Shown: in pieces, positions 19,690-28,968 of the stretch
Position numbering within the stretch: the stretch's first letter is position 1
How the letters are laid out: each line of letters opens with the position of its first letter
DNA from: Bradyrhizobium acaciae
GTDB lineage: Bacteria > Pseudomonadota > Alphaproteobacteria > Rhizobiales > Xanthobacteraceae
Assembly (NCBI RefSeq): GCF_020889785.1
Contig: NZ_JACMYK010000026.1
Span: forward strand, 1-64,000
Length of the DNA: 64,000 nucleotides
Direction: 5' to 3'
Notes under the pieces: model-generated
The model's input: the letters and a program-made list of their open reading frames with translations, nothing else
Databases searched by the model: none
Told to the model about the DNA's origin: nothing
Translations under genes and position numbers: made by a program

Positions 19690-20859
19690 TTACCGCGCTG
19701 CGTTGCTGCCGGCAGCCGTGCGCATCTGCATGTAGGCTTTGTGGTGCGCCAGCGTGAGTTCCTGGCTGATGTGCGACAGCTCGATCGCGGCGGCTTCGGC
19801 GGCCTCGCCGGCGGGCTCGGCGACGCGCACGAACATCTCCGCCTCGTAAGCGCGGACGGCTTCGCGCCAATCGGACGATCCCGTCAGATGCTCGGCCAGC
19901 TCCGCAGCGTCCAGCATCGCGGCGTTGACGCCTTCGCCGCCGAACGGCGACATCAGATGCGCGGCGTCGCCGAGCAGGGTGATGCCGGGGCGGTTGGTCC
20001 AATGATGCCCGACCGGCAGCGCGTGGATCGGCCGGAGCGCGAATAGATCATTGCTGGCGCGGATCAGGTCGAGCAGGGCATCGGCCCAGCCGGCGAATTC
20101 GCCCAGCAGCGCGTCGCGCATCGCGGACGGCGAAGCGACGTCGAACCGCCGCTCGGCCCATTCGACGGGCACGCGGAAGATCGCATAGCCGCGCAGGTGG
20201 GCGTTGCCGTTGCGCAGGACCATCAGGCTGCGGCCGGTGCTCTCTGCGCCCATCTTGCCGCGGCCGACCAGCTGCGACAGTGCGGGGTGGCGTGTGTCGA
20301 CCGCGTCGATGCCGAATTCGATGAAGGTCAGCCCGCTGTATTGCGGCTGATAACGCGAGACCAGCGGCCGCACCCGCGACCACGCGCCGTCGGCGCCGAT
20401 CACGAGATCGAACGGCCCTTCGCGCGAATTGTCGAAGACGAGATCGTAACGGCCGTCATCCCGCGGCGCGACCTCGAGCAAGGCGCGGCCCCAGGCGACG
20501 GCATCCGGCGGCAGGGATTGCAGCAGCAGGTCGCGAAGCGCGGAGCGGTCGACCTCCGGACGGTCACCGGTCATGTCGTCATCCGCCAGCAGCAACCGGC
20601 CGTCGCTCGTGTAGAGCCGGCTGCCCTGGTCCTCGTAACGTGCGATGCGCCGGAAGCCATCGGTGAGTCCGGCGCGCGCGAGGGCGAGCTGGCCGCTCTC
20701 GGCGTGCAGGTCGAGCGTGCCGCCTTGCGGCCGCTCCATTGCCGAGCTTTCTTGCTCGAACAGGCTGGCCTTGATGCCGGCAACATGCAGCAGTCGGGCG
20801 AGCGTCAGTCCACCGGGGCCGGCGCCGACGATGGCAATGCGAATTGGATTGCAACTCAT
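19690..20859 (-). CDS. TetX-like FAD-dependent monooxygenase
   Basis: Flavoprotein hydroxylase of the group A type, 389 residues. FAD-binding motif IAIVGAGPGGLTLARLLH near the start, GGTLDLHAESGQ, RSALRDLLLQSLP, and the second FAD motif LGDAAHLMSPFGGEGVN match the Tet(X) subfamily closely by eye. Tet(X) proteins inactivate tetracyclines, but most chromosomal relatives have unknown substrates. The start is placed at ATG 20859, since an upstream ATG at 20886 lies inside a MarR-type operator. It is divergent from the marR-family gene, a common layout for an inducible xenobiotic-modifying enzyme. Confidence 0.82.
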   Translation of the reverse strand: MSCNPIRIAIVGAGPGGLTLARLLHVAGIKASLFEQESSAMERPQGGTLDLHAESGQLALARAGLTDGFRRIARYEDQGSRLYTSDGRLLLADDDMTGDRPEVDRSALRDLLLQSLPPDAVAWGRALLEVAPRDDGRYDLVFDNSREGPFDLVIGADGAWSRVRPLVSRYQPQYSGLTFIEFGIDAVDTRHPALSQLVGRGKMGAESTGRSLMVLRNGNAHLRGYAIFRVPVEWAERRFDVASPSAMRDALLGEFAGWADALLDLIRASNDLFALRPIHALPVGHHWTNRPGITLLGDAAHLMSPFGGEGVNAAMLDAAELAEHLTGSSDWREAVRAYEAEMFVRVAEPAGEAAEAAAIELSHISQELTLAHHKAYMQMRTAAGSNAAR

Positions 20860-20884
20860 GGACGCCACGCTCACAACATGATAC

Positions 20885-20917
20885 ATAGGGGCCTATCTAG
20901 TATAAATAGGGACCTAT
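20885..20917. promoter_or_regulatory. twin palindromic operators in the monooxygenase/marR divergent promoter
   Basis: Two copies of the palindrome ATAGG-NN-CCTAT, at 20885-20896 (centre GG) and 20906-20917 (centre GA), exactly 21 bases apart, i.e. two helical turns on the same face. They fill the gap between the divergent genes, as expected for MarR autoregulation plus control of the target gene. Confidence 0.72.
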
Positions 20918-20932
20918 GTAAATGGTGGAATC

Positions 20933-21406
20933 GTGACCGATTGGGACTTGTTCGATCGTCCTGCGCCGCTGGTCAACATGGCGTCGCGCAGCTTCCTGCG
21001 GATCGGGGAGCGGCGGGTGAAGCCGTACGGCTTCAGCATCGGCCAGTTGCCGGTGCTCTATCTGTTGCGTGACGGCAAGGCGATGTCGCAGCGCGATCTT
21101 GCCCGCGCCGCGAAAGTCGAGCAGCCATCGATGGCGCAAATCCTGGCGCGGATGGAGCGCGACGGCCTGATCCAGCGCAAGCCGATGCCGGGCGACGGCC
21201 GCAGCCAGCAGGTTTCGTTGACCAAGGGGGCCAGGGCGAAATTGCCGGCCGCGCGCAAGGCGCTTCATCGCAATCAGGATCAGGCGCTCGCCGGCTTCAG
21301 TGCGGCCGAAGCCGCAACGCTGCTCGACCTGCTGCGGCGGCTCAATCGAAACCTCGATCGCATGGTGGCGGAAGAGGTTGAGAGTGGCGAGGCCGTGGAT
21401 GCATGA
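20933..21406 (+). CDS. MarR-family transcriptional regulator
   Basis: 157-residue winged helix-turn-helix regulator. The recognition region reads MSQRDLARAAKVEQPSMAQILARMERDGLIQR, followed by the wing PGDGRSQQVSLTKGA, both typical for MarR. GTG start at 20933 with GGTGGA a few bases before; an ATG at 20979 is the alternative. The two palindromes just upstream are its probable binding sites, and the divergent TetX-like monooxygenase its probable target. The ligand is unknown. Confidence 0.85.
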   Translation: MTDWDLFDRPAPLVNMASRSFLRIGERRVKPYGFSIGQLPVLYLLRDGKAMSQRDLARAAKVEQPSMAQILARMERDGLIQRKPMPGDGRSQQVSLTKGARAKLPAARKALHRNQDQALAGFSAAEAATLLDLLRRLNRNLDRMVAEEVESGEAVDA

Positions 21407-21428
21407 AGGCGCCTACGGCACAATAAGC

Positions 21429-21456
21429 AAAGGCCGGGAGCGAGCCCGGCCTTCTT
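21429..21456 (+). terminator. terminator after the marR-family gene
   Basis: AAGGCCGGG pairs with CCCGGCCTT around GAGCGAG-type loop bases, followed by CTTAAT. A short fragment of the CATTCC-GGGCGCGCGAA repeat follows at 21481-21518. Confidence 0.75.
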
Positions 21457-21541
21457 AATCGCTATCGCAACATTCGCTTCTGTCATTCCAGGGCGCGCGA
21501 AGTGCGAGCCCGGAACTACGATATGATGAGAGGGGACTTGA

Positions 21542-22645
21542 TTACTCCGCCGCTTCAGTCGCCTTCAGCGTCGGATAATCGGTATAGCCCTTGGCGCCAC
21601 CGCCGTAGAAGGTCGCCTTGTCCCACTCGTTGAGCGGGGCGCCGGCCTTCAGCCGCTCGACCAGGTCAGGGTTGGAGATGAACGGCTTGCCGAATGCGAT
21701 CATGTCGGCCGCGCCTGCCTCCAGCACCTTCTCGGCCAGCGCGAAGTCGTAGCCGTTGTTGGCGACATAGGTCTGCTTGAAGCGCTTGCGCAGGGAGGCG
21801 TAGTCGAACGGCGCGACATCGCGCGGGCCGCCGGTCGCGCCTTCGATGACGTGGATATAGGTCAGCTTCAGCGCATTGAGCTGGTCGACGATGTAGTCGA
21901 ACAGCGGTTGCGGATTGGAGTCGGAGACGTCGTTGGCCGGCGTCACCGGCGAGATGCGGATGCCGGTACGATCGGCGCCGGCCTCCTTGGCGACCGCTTT
22001 TGAAACCTCCAGCATCAGCTGGGCGCGATTCTCAATTCCGCCGCCATAGGCATCGGTGCGCTTGTTGCTGCTGTCCCTGGCGAACTGGTCGAGCAGATAG
22101 CCGTTGGCGCCGTGAATTTCGACGCCGTCGAAGCCGGCGGCCAGCGCGTTCGCGGTGCCGCGCTTGAAGTCCTCGATGATCCCGGGGATTTCCGACAGTT
22201 CGAGCGCGCGCGGCTCGGATACGTCGGCGAAGGTGCCGTTGACGAAGGTCTTGGTCTTGGCGCGGATCGCGCTCGGCGCCACCGGCGCGCCGCCGTTCGG
22301 CTGCAACGAGGTGTGCGAGATGCGGCCGACATGCCAGAGCTGGATGAAGATGTGGCCGCCGCGCTCATGCACGCGATCGGTCACCTTGCGCCAGGCCTCG
22401 ACCTGCTCCTTCGAATAGATGCCGGGCGTGTCCTGATAGCCCTGGCCCTGCTGCGAGACCTGGCTCGCTTCGGTGATCAAGAGGCCGGCGGAGGCGCGCT
22501 GGCCGTAATAGTCCACCGCGAGCGGGCTTGGCACCATGCCGGGCGGCACTGCGCGGTTGCGCGTCAGTGGCGCCATCGCGACGCGGTTCGGCAGCGTCAG
22601 CGCGCCAAGCTTGTAGGGCTCGAGGAGTTTGGTCGATTGGCTCAT
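21542..22645 (-). CDS. old yellow enzyme family NADH:flavin oxidoreductase (alkene reductase)
   Basis: FMN-dependent reductase of activated C=C bonds or nitro compounds (NemA/OYE class). 367 residues starting MSQSTKLLEPYKLGALTLPNR. Visible OYE features: MAPLTRNRA, HVGRISH, the HGANGYLLDQF motif with the conserved His and Asn pair region, SNKRTDAYGG, and NNGYD near the FMN phosphate site. A start 20 codons upstream is open but GGAACG lies close before ATG 22645, and OYE proteins begin at this point. Substrate not predictable. It is followed upstream by an SDR gene in the same direction. Confidence 0.87.
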   Translation of the reverse strand: MSQSTKLLEPYKLGALTLPNRVAMAPLTRNRAVPPGMVPSPLAVDYYGQRASAGLLITEASQVSQQGQGYQDTPGIYSKEQVEAWRKVTDRVHERGGHIFIQLWHVGRISHTSLQPNGGAPVAPSAIRAKTKTFVNGTFADVSEPRALELSEIPGIIEDFKRGTANALAAGFDGVEIHGANGYLLDQFARDSSNKRTDAYGGGIENRAQLMLEVSKAVAKEAGADRTGIRISPVTPANDVSDSNPQPLFDYIVDQLNALKLTYIHVIEGATGGPRDVAPFDYASLRKRFKQTYVANNGYDFALAEKVLEAGAADMIAFGKPFISNPDLVERLKAGAPLNEWDKATFYGGGAKGYTDYPTLKATEAAE

Positions 22646-22732
22646 GTGAAACGTTCCAGACAATGATGGATAAGGGAGAGTTGTGCATTGCGGCGACGAG
22701 CGCAATGGCCTGTCACATTCGCAGGCAGCAGA

Positions 22733-23593
22733 TCAGCCGCGCACGATCCCGCCCATGTGGCCGGCATCGAGGAACAAAGTATGCGCGTTCACATAGGAGG
22801 ATTCATTCGAAATCAGGAACAGCGCAGTATAGGCGACCTCCCAGCCGGTGCCCTGGCGGCCGAAAGGCACTGTCAGGGCGCGATCCGACCGCCTGCGGCT
22901 GGCGTCGCGGCCCATCGGCGTATCCATGAAGCCCGGTGCGATCACATTGCAGCGAATGCCCTTGTCCTCGCCGGCACGGGCGATCGCCCGGCCGAGCGCG
23001 ATCTGCGCCGCCTTGGAGGATTCATAGGCCGGGTTGCGGCCGCCGGCACGCTGGCTTGCCATCGAGGAGATCAGGATGATCGCGCCGCCCGGCGCCATCA
23101 CTTCGAGCGCCTTCTGCGCGAACAGCATGTGGCTGCGCACGTTGACGGCGTAGTCGCGGTCCCAGGCTTCTGCCGTCATCTTGGGCAGCGACAGGCCGGA
23201 GGAGATGCCGACATTGAGCGCCAGCCCGTCGAGCCCGCCGAGCTTTTGCGCGCAGCGATCGACCGCGGGCGCGATCGCCGCGACGTCGGAGACATCGACC
23301 ACGTCGGTGAAGGCCTTGCCGCCTTCCTTTGCGATCTGCGCGACAGTGTCGTCGGCGGCGTCCTTGTTGACGTCGAGGCAGGCGACGGAAGCACCCTCGC
23401 GCGCGAACAGCACGCTCATGGCGCGGCCATTGCCGATCGGGGGCGCTTCATCCACGGTTGTGCGCTGTCCCGCACCGACCACGATGATGCGTCGGCCGGC
23501 GAGGCGACCGTGGTTTTTCGCCAGCCCCAGCGCTTCCGCGTGCAGCGAGGCGGAGGGATCGATGGCTTTCGGTGCGTGGGTTGTGGTCGACAT
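22733..23593 (-). CDS. short-chain dehydrogenase/reductase with extended glycine loop
   Basis: NAD(P)-dependent oxidoreductase with a Rossmann fold, 286 residues. Catalytic residues are present: Ser in ILISSMAS and the YxxxK pair in NPAYESSKAA; NVGISSG replaces the usual NAG motif. The cofactor glycine motif is split: VVGAGQ is followed by eight or nine extra residues before IGNGRAM, so the turn that normally reads GxxxGxG is enlarged. About 25 residues precede the fold. GMRC-type loop near the C-terminus reads GFMDTPMG. Substrate unknown. Confidence 0.82.
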   Translation of the reverse strand: MSTTTHAPKAIDPSASLHAEALGLAKNHGRLAGRRIIVVGAGQRTTVDEAPPIGNGRAMSVLFAREGASVACLDVNKDAADDTVAQIAKEGGKAFTDVVDVSDVAAIAPAVDRCAQKLGGLDGLALNVGISSGLSLPKMTAEAWDRDYAVNVRSHMLFAQKALEVMAPGGAIILISSMASQRAGGRNPAYESSKAAQIALGRAIARAGEDKGIRCNVIAPGFMDTPMGRDASRRRSDRALTVPFGRQGTGWEVAYTALFLISNESSYVNAHTLFLDAGHMGGIVRG

Positions 23594-23682
23594 GGCGTGC
23601 TCCCTGACGTCTTGTTGTTGTCAGGGAGCAGTAGCACGGCCGCGCATGTGAGGCCAAAATCCCGCAGCGGGGAATATGTTTG

Positions 23683-23775
23683 TTCGTCGTTCCGGGGCCC
23701 GCGAAGCGAGAACCCGGAATCTGGACGTTGTACCCAAGGTTCCGGGTTCGATGCTCGCGCATCGCCCCGGAATGA
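23683..23775. repeat. intergenic palindromic repeat (CGTTCCGGGGC family)
   Basis: CGTTCCGGGGC at the left pairs with GCCCCGGAATG at the right; inner CCCGGAATC/GGTTCCGGG arms. Related copies at 33070-33112 and 60078-60186. It lies between the convergently spaced ends of neighbouring genes and holds no coding signal. Confidence 0.7.
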
Positions 23776-23790
23776 CCCGCTAGGCGCGCG

Positions 23791-24294
23791 TCAGCTGACG
23801 CCGAGGAAGTCGCGCTTGCCGATCTCGACGCCGTTGTGGCGCAGGATGCCGTGCGCGGTGACGGCGTGGAAATAGAAGTTCGGGAACGAAAATGCGTTGA
23901 GGAATTGCTGGCCCTTGAGGGTCATGGTGCGCTCGGGGCCGACCGGGAAGGTGACGTCCTTGGCGTCGCCGCCCTCGAACTGCTCCGGCTTGAACGACTT
24001 CACGTATTCGATCGTGTTGGCCAGTCGCTGCTTCAGTTCACCGATGCTCGTCTCGGTGTCGGGCGTCGACGGCACCGCGCTATGGGTCAGCCGCGCGCAG
24101 CCCCTGGCGGCGTGATCGCAGACCAGCTGGATCTGCTTGGTCAGCGGCAGCATGTCGGGATAGAGCCGCGATCCCAGCAGCACTTCGGGCGCAATCTTCT
24201 TGGTCTCGCAATGCGCTTCGGTCTTGGTCAGTTCGCCGGTGAGGCTGTTGAGGATCAGCAGATAGGCGGGGACGACAGCGTCATAAAAGGACAT
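23791..24294 (-). CDS. DUF1993 family protein
   Basis: 167 residues, MSFYDAVVPAYLLILNSLTGELTK at the start, with PDMLPLTKQIQLVCDHAARGCARL and SFPNFYFHAVTAHGILRHNG, the conserved core of DUF1993. The fold is a DinB-like four-helix bundle; the conserved His residues suggest a metal site, but no activity is known. Start at ATG 24294 with GGGAGC upstream; the longer open frame before it is non-coding in character. Confidence 0.82.
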   Translation of the reverse strand: MSFYDAVVPAYLLILNSLTGELTKTEAHCETKKIAPEVLLGSRLYPDMLPLTKQIQLVCDHAARGCARLTHSAVPSTPDTETSIGELKQRLANTIEYVKSFKPEQFEGGDAKDVTFPVGPERTMTLKGQQFLNAFSFPNFYFHAVTAHGILRHNGVEIGKRDFLGVS

Positions 24295-24416
24295 GGGATG
24301 CTCCCTGTGCTGATGAAATCCGGATGTGACCGAACGGCGATGCTGCACATGGGGCGACAAGGGGAAGAATACAACTGCGGACGGCCGTAACACTTGGTCA
24401 AATATTCTTCGTTCTT

Positions 24417-24566
24417 ACCTCGCCCCGCTTGCGGGGAGAGGTCGGATCGCATCGCAAGACGCGATCCGGGTGAGGGGGTACGGATCCATCGATTCGCTCC
24501 GCCCAGCGGAGAGAGCCCCTCACCCCAACCCTCTCCCCGCACGAGCAAGAGCGGGGCGAGGGAGTC
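24417..24566. repeat. intergenic palindromic repeat (CTCTCCCC family), copy 3
   Basis: CGCCCCGC/GCGGGG hairpin, GGATCGC/GCGATCC arms, CGCTCC-type inner hairpin and the closing CCTCACCCCAACCCTCTCC segment with GCGGGGCGAGGG. Largest of the three copies. Confidence 0.75.
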
Positions 24567-24573
24567 CGAATAT

Positions 24574-25917
24574 TTACCGCGCCGGCACCGCCGCTTCCGC
24601 GGCCGGCTGCGTGCGGCCGCCGCCGCGCATCCGCGCCAACAGCTCCGCGGTCGGCCAGGAATCCGCGGGCAGGCCGTATTTCATCTGCATCGCCTTGACC
24701 GCGCTGCGGCTCGCCTGACCCATCACGCCGTCGATCTTGCCGACGTCGTAACCGGCGCGCGCCAGCAGCGACTGCAGCTCCTTGATCTCGTTGAACGGCA
24801 GCTGCGCGACCGGCGCATGCGGGCGCTGCATCGGCGGTGCGCCCGCGATGCGGCCGGCGAGATAGCCGGCGGTGGTCGAATAGATCAGCGAGTTATTCCA
24901 CTCGGTATAGGCAGCGAAATTCGGATAGGCGAGGAACGCCGGGCCGGTGCGGCCCATCGGCAGCAGCAGCGAGGCCGGCATCTCGTCATTGGCGAGCGCC
25001 TTGCCATCGGTCGAGGTGACGCCGAGCGCGACCCATTTCGAGCGCGGCAGCTTGATGGTGAGGTCGGCCTGGTCCCACGGAAAGTTCGCGGCCTGCGGCA
25101 CACGCACCTCCTGCAGCCACGGCTCGCCGCGACGCCACTTCAATCCGTTGGCGATGTAGTTGGCCGTCGAGCCGATCACGTCGGGTCCGCTCTGCAACAG
25201 GTTGCGATGGCCGTCGCCATCGTAGTCGACGGCATAGTTGAAATAATGCGTCGGCAGGAATTGCGTCTGGCCGAGCTCGCCGGCCCACGAGCCGATCATC
25301 TCGTCGGGCGTCAGGTCGCCGCGTTCGATGATCTTCAGCGCCGCGATGGTCTCGCCCTGGAACATCTCCGAGCGCCGGCAATCATAGGCCAGCGACACCA
25401 GCGATTTCAGCGTCGGCAGATTGCCCATCTGGACGCCGAAGTCGCTCTCCAGTCCCCAGAACGCGGCGATCACCGCGGGCGGCACGCCGTACTCCTTCTC
25501 GGCGCGCGCGAACGCGGCCGCATAGGTCCGGATGTATTGCTGGCCCTGCTGCATGCGATAGTTCGCCGCCATGCGCCCGGCGAACTGGGTGAAGATCTGT
25601 CCGAACACGCGTTGGCCGCGATCGCGGTTGACGATGCCCTGGTCGTAAATGAGGTAGGGCGCGGCCTCCGCGATCGTGCGCTGCGAGACGCCGGCGGCGA
25701 TCGCCTTCTGCTTCAGCTCGGCGAGGAAGCGATCGAAGCTCTGCCCGTTGTGGCAGGACGCAGCCCTCGGTGCGGCCACCGCGGCCGGGCGCGCCCGGAC
25801 CGGTGCGGCAGCTGCGGGATTGGGCAGCGGCTGCTGTGCCGAGGCCAATGAGGACAGCGCCAGTGCCCCCGCGATCGCTGCGATCATGATCGGGGCGCGG
25901 AGGGGGAATGCTGGCAT
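24574..25917 (-). CDS. MltB-type lytic murein transglycosylase with peptidoglycan-binding domain
   Basis: Cleaves the glycan strands of peptidoglycan in the periplasm. Signal peptide MPAFPLRAPIMIAAIAGALA ending at SLASA-Q; then the SLT_2 domain with the catalytic Glu in FWGLESDFGVQMG, QTQFLPTHY and YDGDGHRNL, and a C-terminal PG_binding_1 domain of about 60 residues (NEIKELQSLLARAGYDVGKIDG). 447 residues. ATG 25917 is preferred to a GTG at 25926 because GGTGA lies six bases before it. Soluble or lipoprotein status: no lipobox Cys, so likely soluble. Confidence 0.87.
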   Translation of the reverse strand: MPAFPLRAPIMIAAIAGALALSSLASAQQPLPNPAAAAPVRARPAAVAAPRAASCHNGQSFDRFLAELKQKAIAAGVSQRTIAEAAPYLIYDQGIVNRDRGQRVFGQIFTQFAGRMAANYRMQQGQQYIRTYAAAFARAEKEYGVPPAVIAAFWGLESDFGVQMGNLPTLKSLVSLAYDCRRSEMFQGETIAALKIIERGDLTPDEMIGSWAGELGQTQFLPTHYFNYAVDYDGDGHRNLLQSGPDVIGSTANYIANGLKWRRGEPWLQEVRVPQAANFPWDQADLTIKLPRSKWVALGVTSTDGKALANDEMPASLLLPMGRTGPAFLAYPNFAAYTEWNNSLIYSTTAGYLAGRIAGAPPMQRPHAPVAQLPFNEIKELQSLLARAGYDVGKIDGVMGQASRSAVKAMQMKYGLPADSWPTAELLARMRGGGRTQPAAEAAVPAR

Positions 25918-26103
25918 CGATATCACCGGCTTGAATAGGGGGGATAAAACCTATCCTGCATACACCAGGGCGACACCGGGCAACAACGGGGGTGCGCCTG
26001 TTAGACCAATTGGGCTTCGGCAGGTTGAGTCGCGGCCGCTATGATCGGGCCAAGTGATTCGCGGGCAGGGGTGTCGGCGGATCGATCACGCCCGGAGGGA
26101 CCC

Positions 26104-27756
26104 ATGTGGAGTTTTCTCGAGCGTCTGTTGGATTCGTCGACATTTTCGCCGCACGGCATCTGCCTGTTGTGGGAGCCGGAGCTGATCTGGCTGCACGTGA
26201 TTTCAGACGCACTGATCGCCGCTTCGTATTTCTCGATCCCGTTTGCGCTGGCGATCCTCGTCTCCAAGCGGCGAGACTTCCAGTTCGGCTGGATGGCCTG
26301 GCCGTTCGCCGCCTTCATCCTCGCCTGCGGCCTCACCCATGTGTTCTCTATCTACACGCTGTGGGTGCCGATCTACGGCCTCGAGGGCCTGCTCAAGGCG
26401 CTGACTGCAGTCGCTTCGATCTTCACCGCGGTGCTGCTGTGGCCGCTGATCCCGAAGATCCTGGCGATCCCGAGCGAGGCGCAGCTGCGCGAGGCGCATG
26501 TCGCGCTCGCGGAGGAGGGACGGCAGCGCCAGCGCTCGGAATTCCTGCTCGAGCGGTTCCGCGAGGCCGAGGCCAATGAGAGCAAGATTCGCCAGGCGCA
26601 GAAGATGGAAGCGGTCGGCCAGCTCACCGGCGGCATCGCGCACGACTTCAACAACATCCTCACCGTCATCACCGGCACCATCGACATCCTGTCCGATGCG
26701 GTCACCCACAACCGGCAACTGGTCGAGATCACCGGGCTGATCCGCGACGCTGCCGATCGGGGCGCGTCGCTGACGCGGCATCTGCTTGCATTTGCGCGCA
26801 AGCAGCCGCTGCAGCCGAGCGACGTCGACGTCAATGCGTTGATGGTCGACACCATCGAGCTGCTGCGGCCGACCATCGGCGATCATGTCGACATCGACTT
26901 TTGCCCGACGCCAAATCTGCCGCGCGCGCTGGTCGATTCCAACCAGCTCGTCACCGCGATCATCAACCTTGCGCTGAACGCGCGCGACGCCATGCCGAAG
27001 GGCGGCCGGCTGCGGATCGAGACCGGCACTGCCGAGCTCAAGCCGTCTGACGTGCAGGGCCATGACGGGCTTGCCGCCGGCGATTATGTCGCGATCGCGC
27101 TGATCGACAACGGCGAGGGCATCGCGGAGGCCGATCTGGCAAAAGTGTTCGAGCCGTTCTTCATCACCAAGGATGTCGGCAAGGGCACTGGCCTCGGGCT
27201 CAGCATGGTCTACGGCTTCGTCAAGCAGTCCAACGGCCACGTCGTGCTCGACAGTGAGGTCGGCCGCGGCACCAGGGTGATGCTCTATTTGCCACGTGCG
27301 GCGATGGCCTCGCCGGCCGTGGTGCCCGAGCGGCGGCAGCCGGACGTGCGCGGCGCGCGGGAAACCGTGCTCGTCGTCGAGGATGACAGACTGGTGCGCT
27401 CCTATGTGCTCACCCAGATCGAGAGCCTCGGCTACACCACGCGCTCGGCCAACAATGGCTCTGAAGCGCTCGCCGTGCTCGACAGCGGTGCGCCGGTCGA
27501 GCTGCTGTTCACCGACGTCATCATGCCCGGTGCGATGAACGGTCGCGACCTCGCCACCGAGGCGCAGAAGCGCCGTCCCGGTCTGCGCGTGCTGTTCACC
27601 TCGGGCTACACCGAGAATGCCATCGACCAGGACGGCAAGCTCGCGCAGGGCATCCTGTTCCTGGCAAAGCCCTACAGCCGCGCCCAGCTTGCCCGCATGC
27701 TGCGCGTCGCGCTGCGCGAGGAAGAGGCGGTGGTCGCGCAGGAGCCAGCGGAGTAG
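26104..27756 (+). CDS. ethylene-receptor-like hybrid histidine kinase (three-helix sensor, HK, receiver)
   Basis: 550-residue membrane hybrid kinase. The N-terminal 125 residues form three transmembrane helices that align with the plant ETR1 ethylene-binding domain without gaps over the key part: [14 protein letters not shown] and FILACGLTH. The seven ETR1 residues known from mutagenesis (D25, Y32, I35, P36, I62, C65, H69) appear here as D35, Y42, I45, P46, I72, C75 and H79, all with the same +10 offset; C and H are the copper(I) ligands. There is no GAF domain. HisKA follows with His180 in IAHDFNNIL, then HATPase ([24 protein letters not shown]), then a receiver domain with phospho-acceptor Asp471 (FTDVIMPG) and K522. 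Start at ATG 26104, with CGGAGGG upstream, chosen over ATG 26041. No partner regulator is adjacent. Confidence 0.85.
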   Translation: MWSFLERLLDSSTFSPHGICLLWEPELIWLHVISDALIAASYFSIPFALAILVSKRRDFQFGWMAWPFAAFILACGLTHVFSIYTLWVPIYGLEGLLKALTAVASIFTAVLLWPLIPKILAIPSEAQLREAHVALAEEGRQRQRSEFLLERFREAEANESKIRQAQKMEAVGQLTGGIAHDFNNILTVITGTIDILSDAVTHNRQLVEITGLIRDAADRGASLTRHLLAFARKQPLQPSDVDVNALMVDTIELLRPTIGDHVDIDFCPTPNLPRALVDSNQLVTAIINLALNARDAMPKGGRLRIETGTAELKPSDVQGHDGLAAGDYVAIALIDNGEGIAEADLAKVFEPFFITKDVGKGTGLGLSMVYGFVKQSNGHVVLDSEVGRGTRVMLYLPRAAMASPAVVPERRQPDVRGARETVLVVEDDRLVRSYVLTQIESLGYTTRSANNGSEALAVLDSGAPVELLFTDVIMPGAMNGRDLATEAQKRRPGLRVLFTSGYTENAIDQDGKLAQGILFLAKPYSRAQLARMLRVALREEEAVVAQEPAE

Positions 27757-27768
27757 GCAGGATCTCGT

Positions 27769-27846
27769 AACCCGGATGAAGCGGAGTGATATGCTGGGAC
27801 GATGCCCCGGATGTCGCTTCGCTCATCCGGTCTACGAGCAGGCTAC
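27769..27846. repeat. intergenic palindromic repeat (CCCGGATG family)
   Basis: AACCCGGATGAAGCGGAG at the left is mirrored by CTTCGCTCATCCGGTCTAC at the right, with CCCCGGATGTCGC between. It lies 13 bases after the kinase stop and may act as its transcript end. Confidence 0.65.
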
Positions 27847-27972
27847 ATGACCAATCGTTAATCCGCGCCGCGGCGCTGCGACGCACACCTTCCCCTTGCG
27901 ACGCGCGTCGCAAAATCCCTACCTCAGCGGCGTCAGTTGTGGCAGCATTCCGCTCGCCGTGAGGGAACAACG

Positions 27973-28905
27973 ATGAACTACTTCCGCACCGCGCTCCTGC
28001 TTGCCGGCCTCACCGCGCTGTTCATGGGCGTCGGCTATCTGATCGGCGGCGGCACCGGCGCGGTGATCGCGCTGATCGTCGCGGCTGCGACAAATCTGTT
28101 CACCTACTGGAATTCCGATCGCATGGTGCTGTCGATGTACGGCGCCCATCAGGTCGATGCGCGCTCGGCGCCCGAACTCACCAATCTCGTCGCCGAGCTC
28201 GCGCAGCGCGCCAGCCTCCCGATGCCGCGCGTGTTCGTGATGGACGAGGCGCAGCCCAATGCGTTTGCGACCGGCCGCAATCCGGAGAACGCCGCGGTCG
28301 CGGTCACCTCCGGCCTGATGCAGCAGCTCAGCCGCGAGGAGCTCGCCGGCGTGATCGCGCACGAGCTCGCGCATATCAAGCATCACGACACGTTGACCAT
28401 GACGATCACGGCGACGATCGCCGGTGCGATCTCGATGCTGGCGCAGTTCGGCATGTTCTTCGGCGGCAACCGCAACAACAACGGTCCCGGCATCGTCGGC
28501 TCGATCGCGATGATGATCCTGGCCCCGCTTGGCGCCATGCTGGTCCAGATGGCGATCAGCCGCACTCGCGAATATGCCGCCGACAATTACGGCGCGCGCA
28601 TCGTCGGCCAGCCGATGTGGCTGGCGTCCGCGCTCGCGAAGATCGAGAATTCAGCGCATCAGGTGCCGAACATGGAGGCCGAGCGCAATCCGGCCACCGC
28701 GCACATGTTCATCATCAACCCGCTGTCGGGCCATGGCGTAGACAATCTGTTCGCCACCCACCCCTCGACCGCGAACCGCATCGCCGCACTTCAACAGCTC
28801 GCCGCCGAACTCGGCACGCAGGCCGCACCGCGCCCCACCGGTGCGAGCTACCCGCCGCGCAGCCCGTGGGGCGGAGCCTCGGGCCAGCGTGGGCCGTGGG
28901 GTTAG
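27973..28905 (+). CDS. htpX: zinc metalloprotease HtpX
   Basis: Inner-membrane M48 protease in quality control of membrane proteins. 310 residues, four hydrophobic segments (about 6-24, 26-44, 140-160, 170-190). Zinc ligands H130 and H134 in [10 protein letters not shown] with catalytic E131; third ligand Glu in [13 protein letters not shown]. The C-terminal tail (about residues 275-310) is proline-, alanine- and glycine-rich. GAGGGAACAACG precedes the ATG; a longer frame upstream is not used. Usually induced by envelope or heat stress in other bacteria. Confidence 0.9.
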   Translation: MNYFRTALLLAGLTALFMGVGYLIGGGTGAVIALIVAAATNLFTYWNSDRMVLSMYGAHQVDARSAPELTNLVAELAQRASLPMPRVFVMDEAQPNAFATGRNPENAAVAVTSGLMQQLSREELAGVIAHELAHIKHHDTLTMTITATIAGAISMLAQFGMFFGGNRNNNGPGIVGSIAMMILAPLGAMLVQMAISRTREYAADNYGARIVGQPMWLASALAKIENSAHQVPNMEAERNPATAHMFIINPLSGHGVDNLFATHPSTANRIAALQQLAAELGTQAAPRPTGASYPPRSPWGGASGQRGPWG

Positions 28906-28968
28906 TGTCGCCTGCTCCTCTCCTGCTTGCGGGAGAGAGCCATCGCAGATGCGCTCAATGCCTCCACA

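Noticed and set aside
23683..23775. The GGTTCGATGCTC segment as part of a tRNA T-arm
   Set aside because: No acceptor or anticodon stem can be built around it; the same sequence recurs in the palindromic repeat at 60078-60186.
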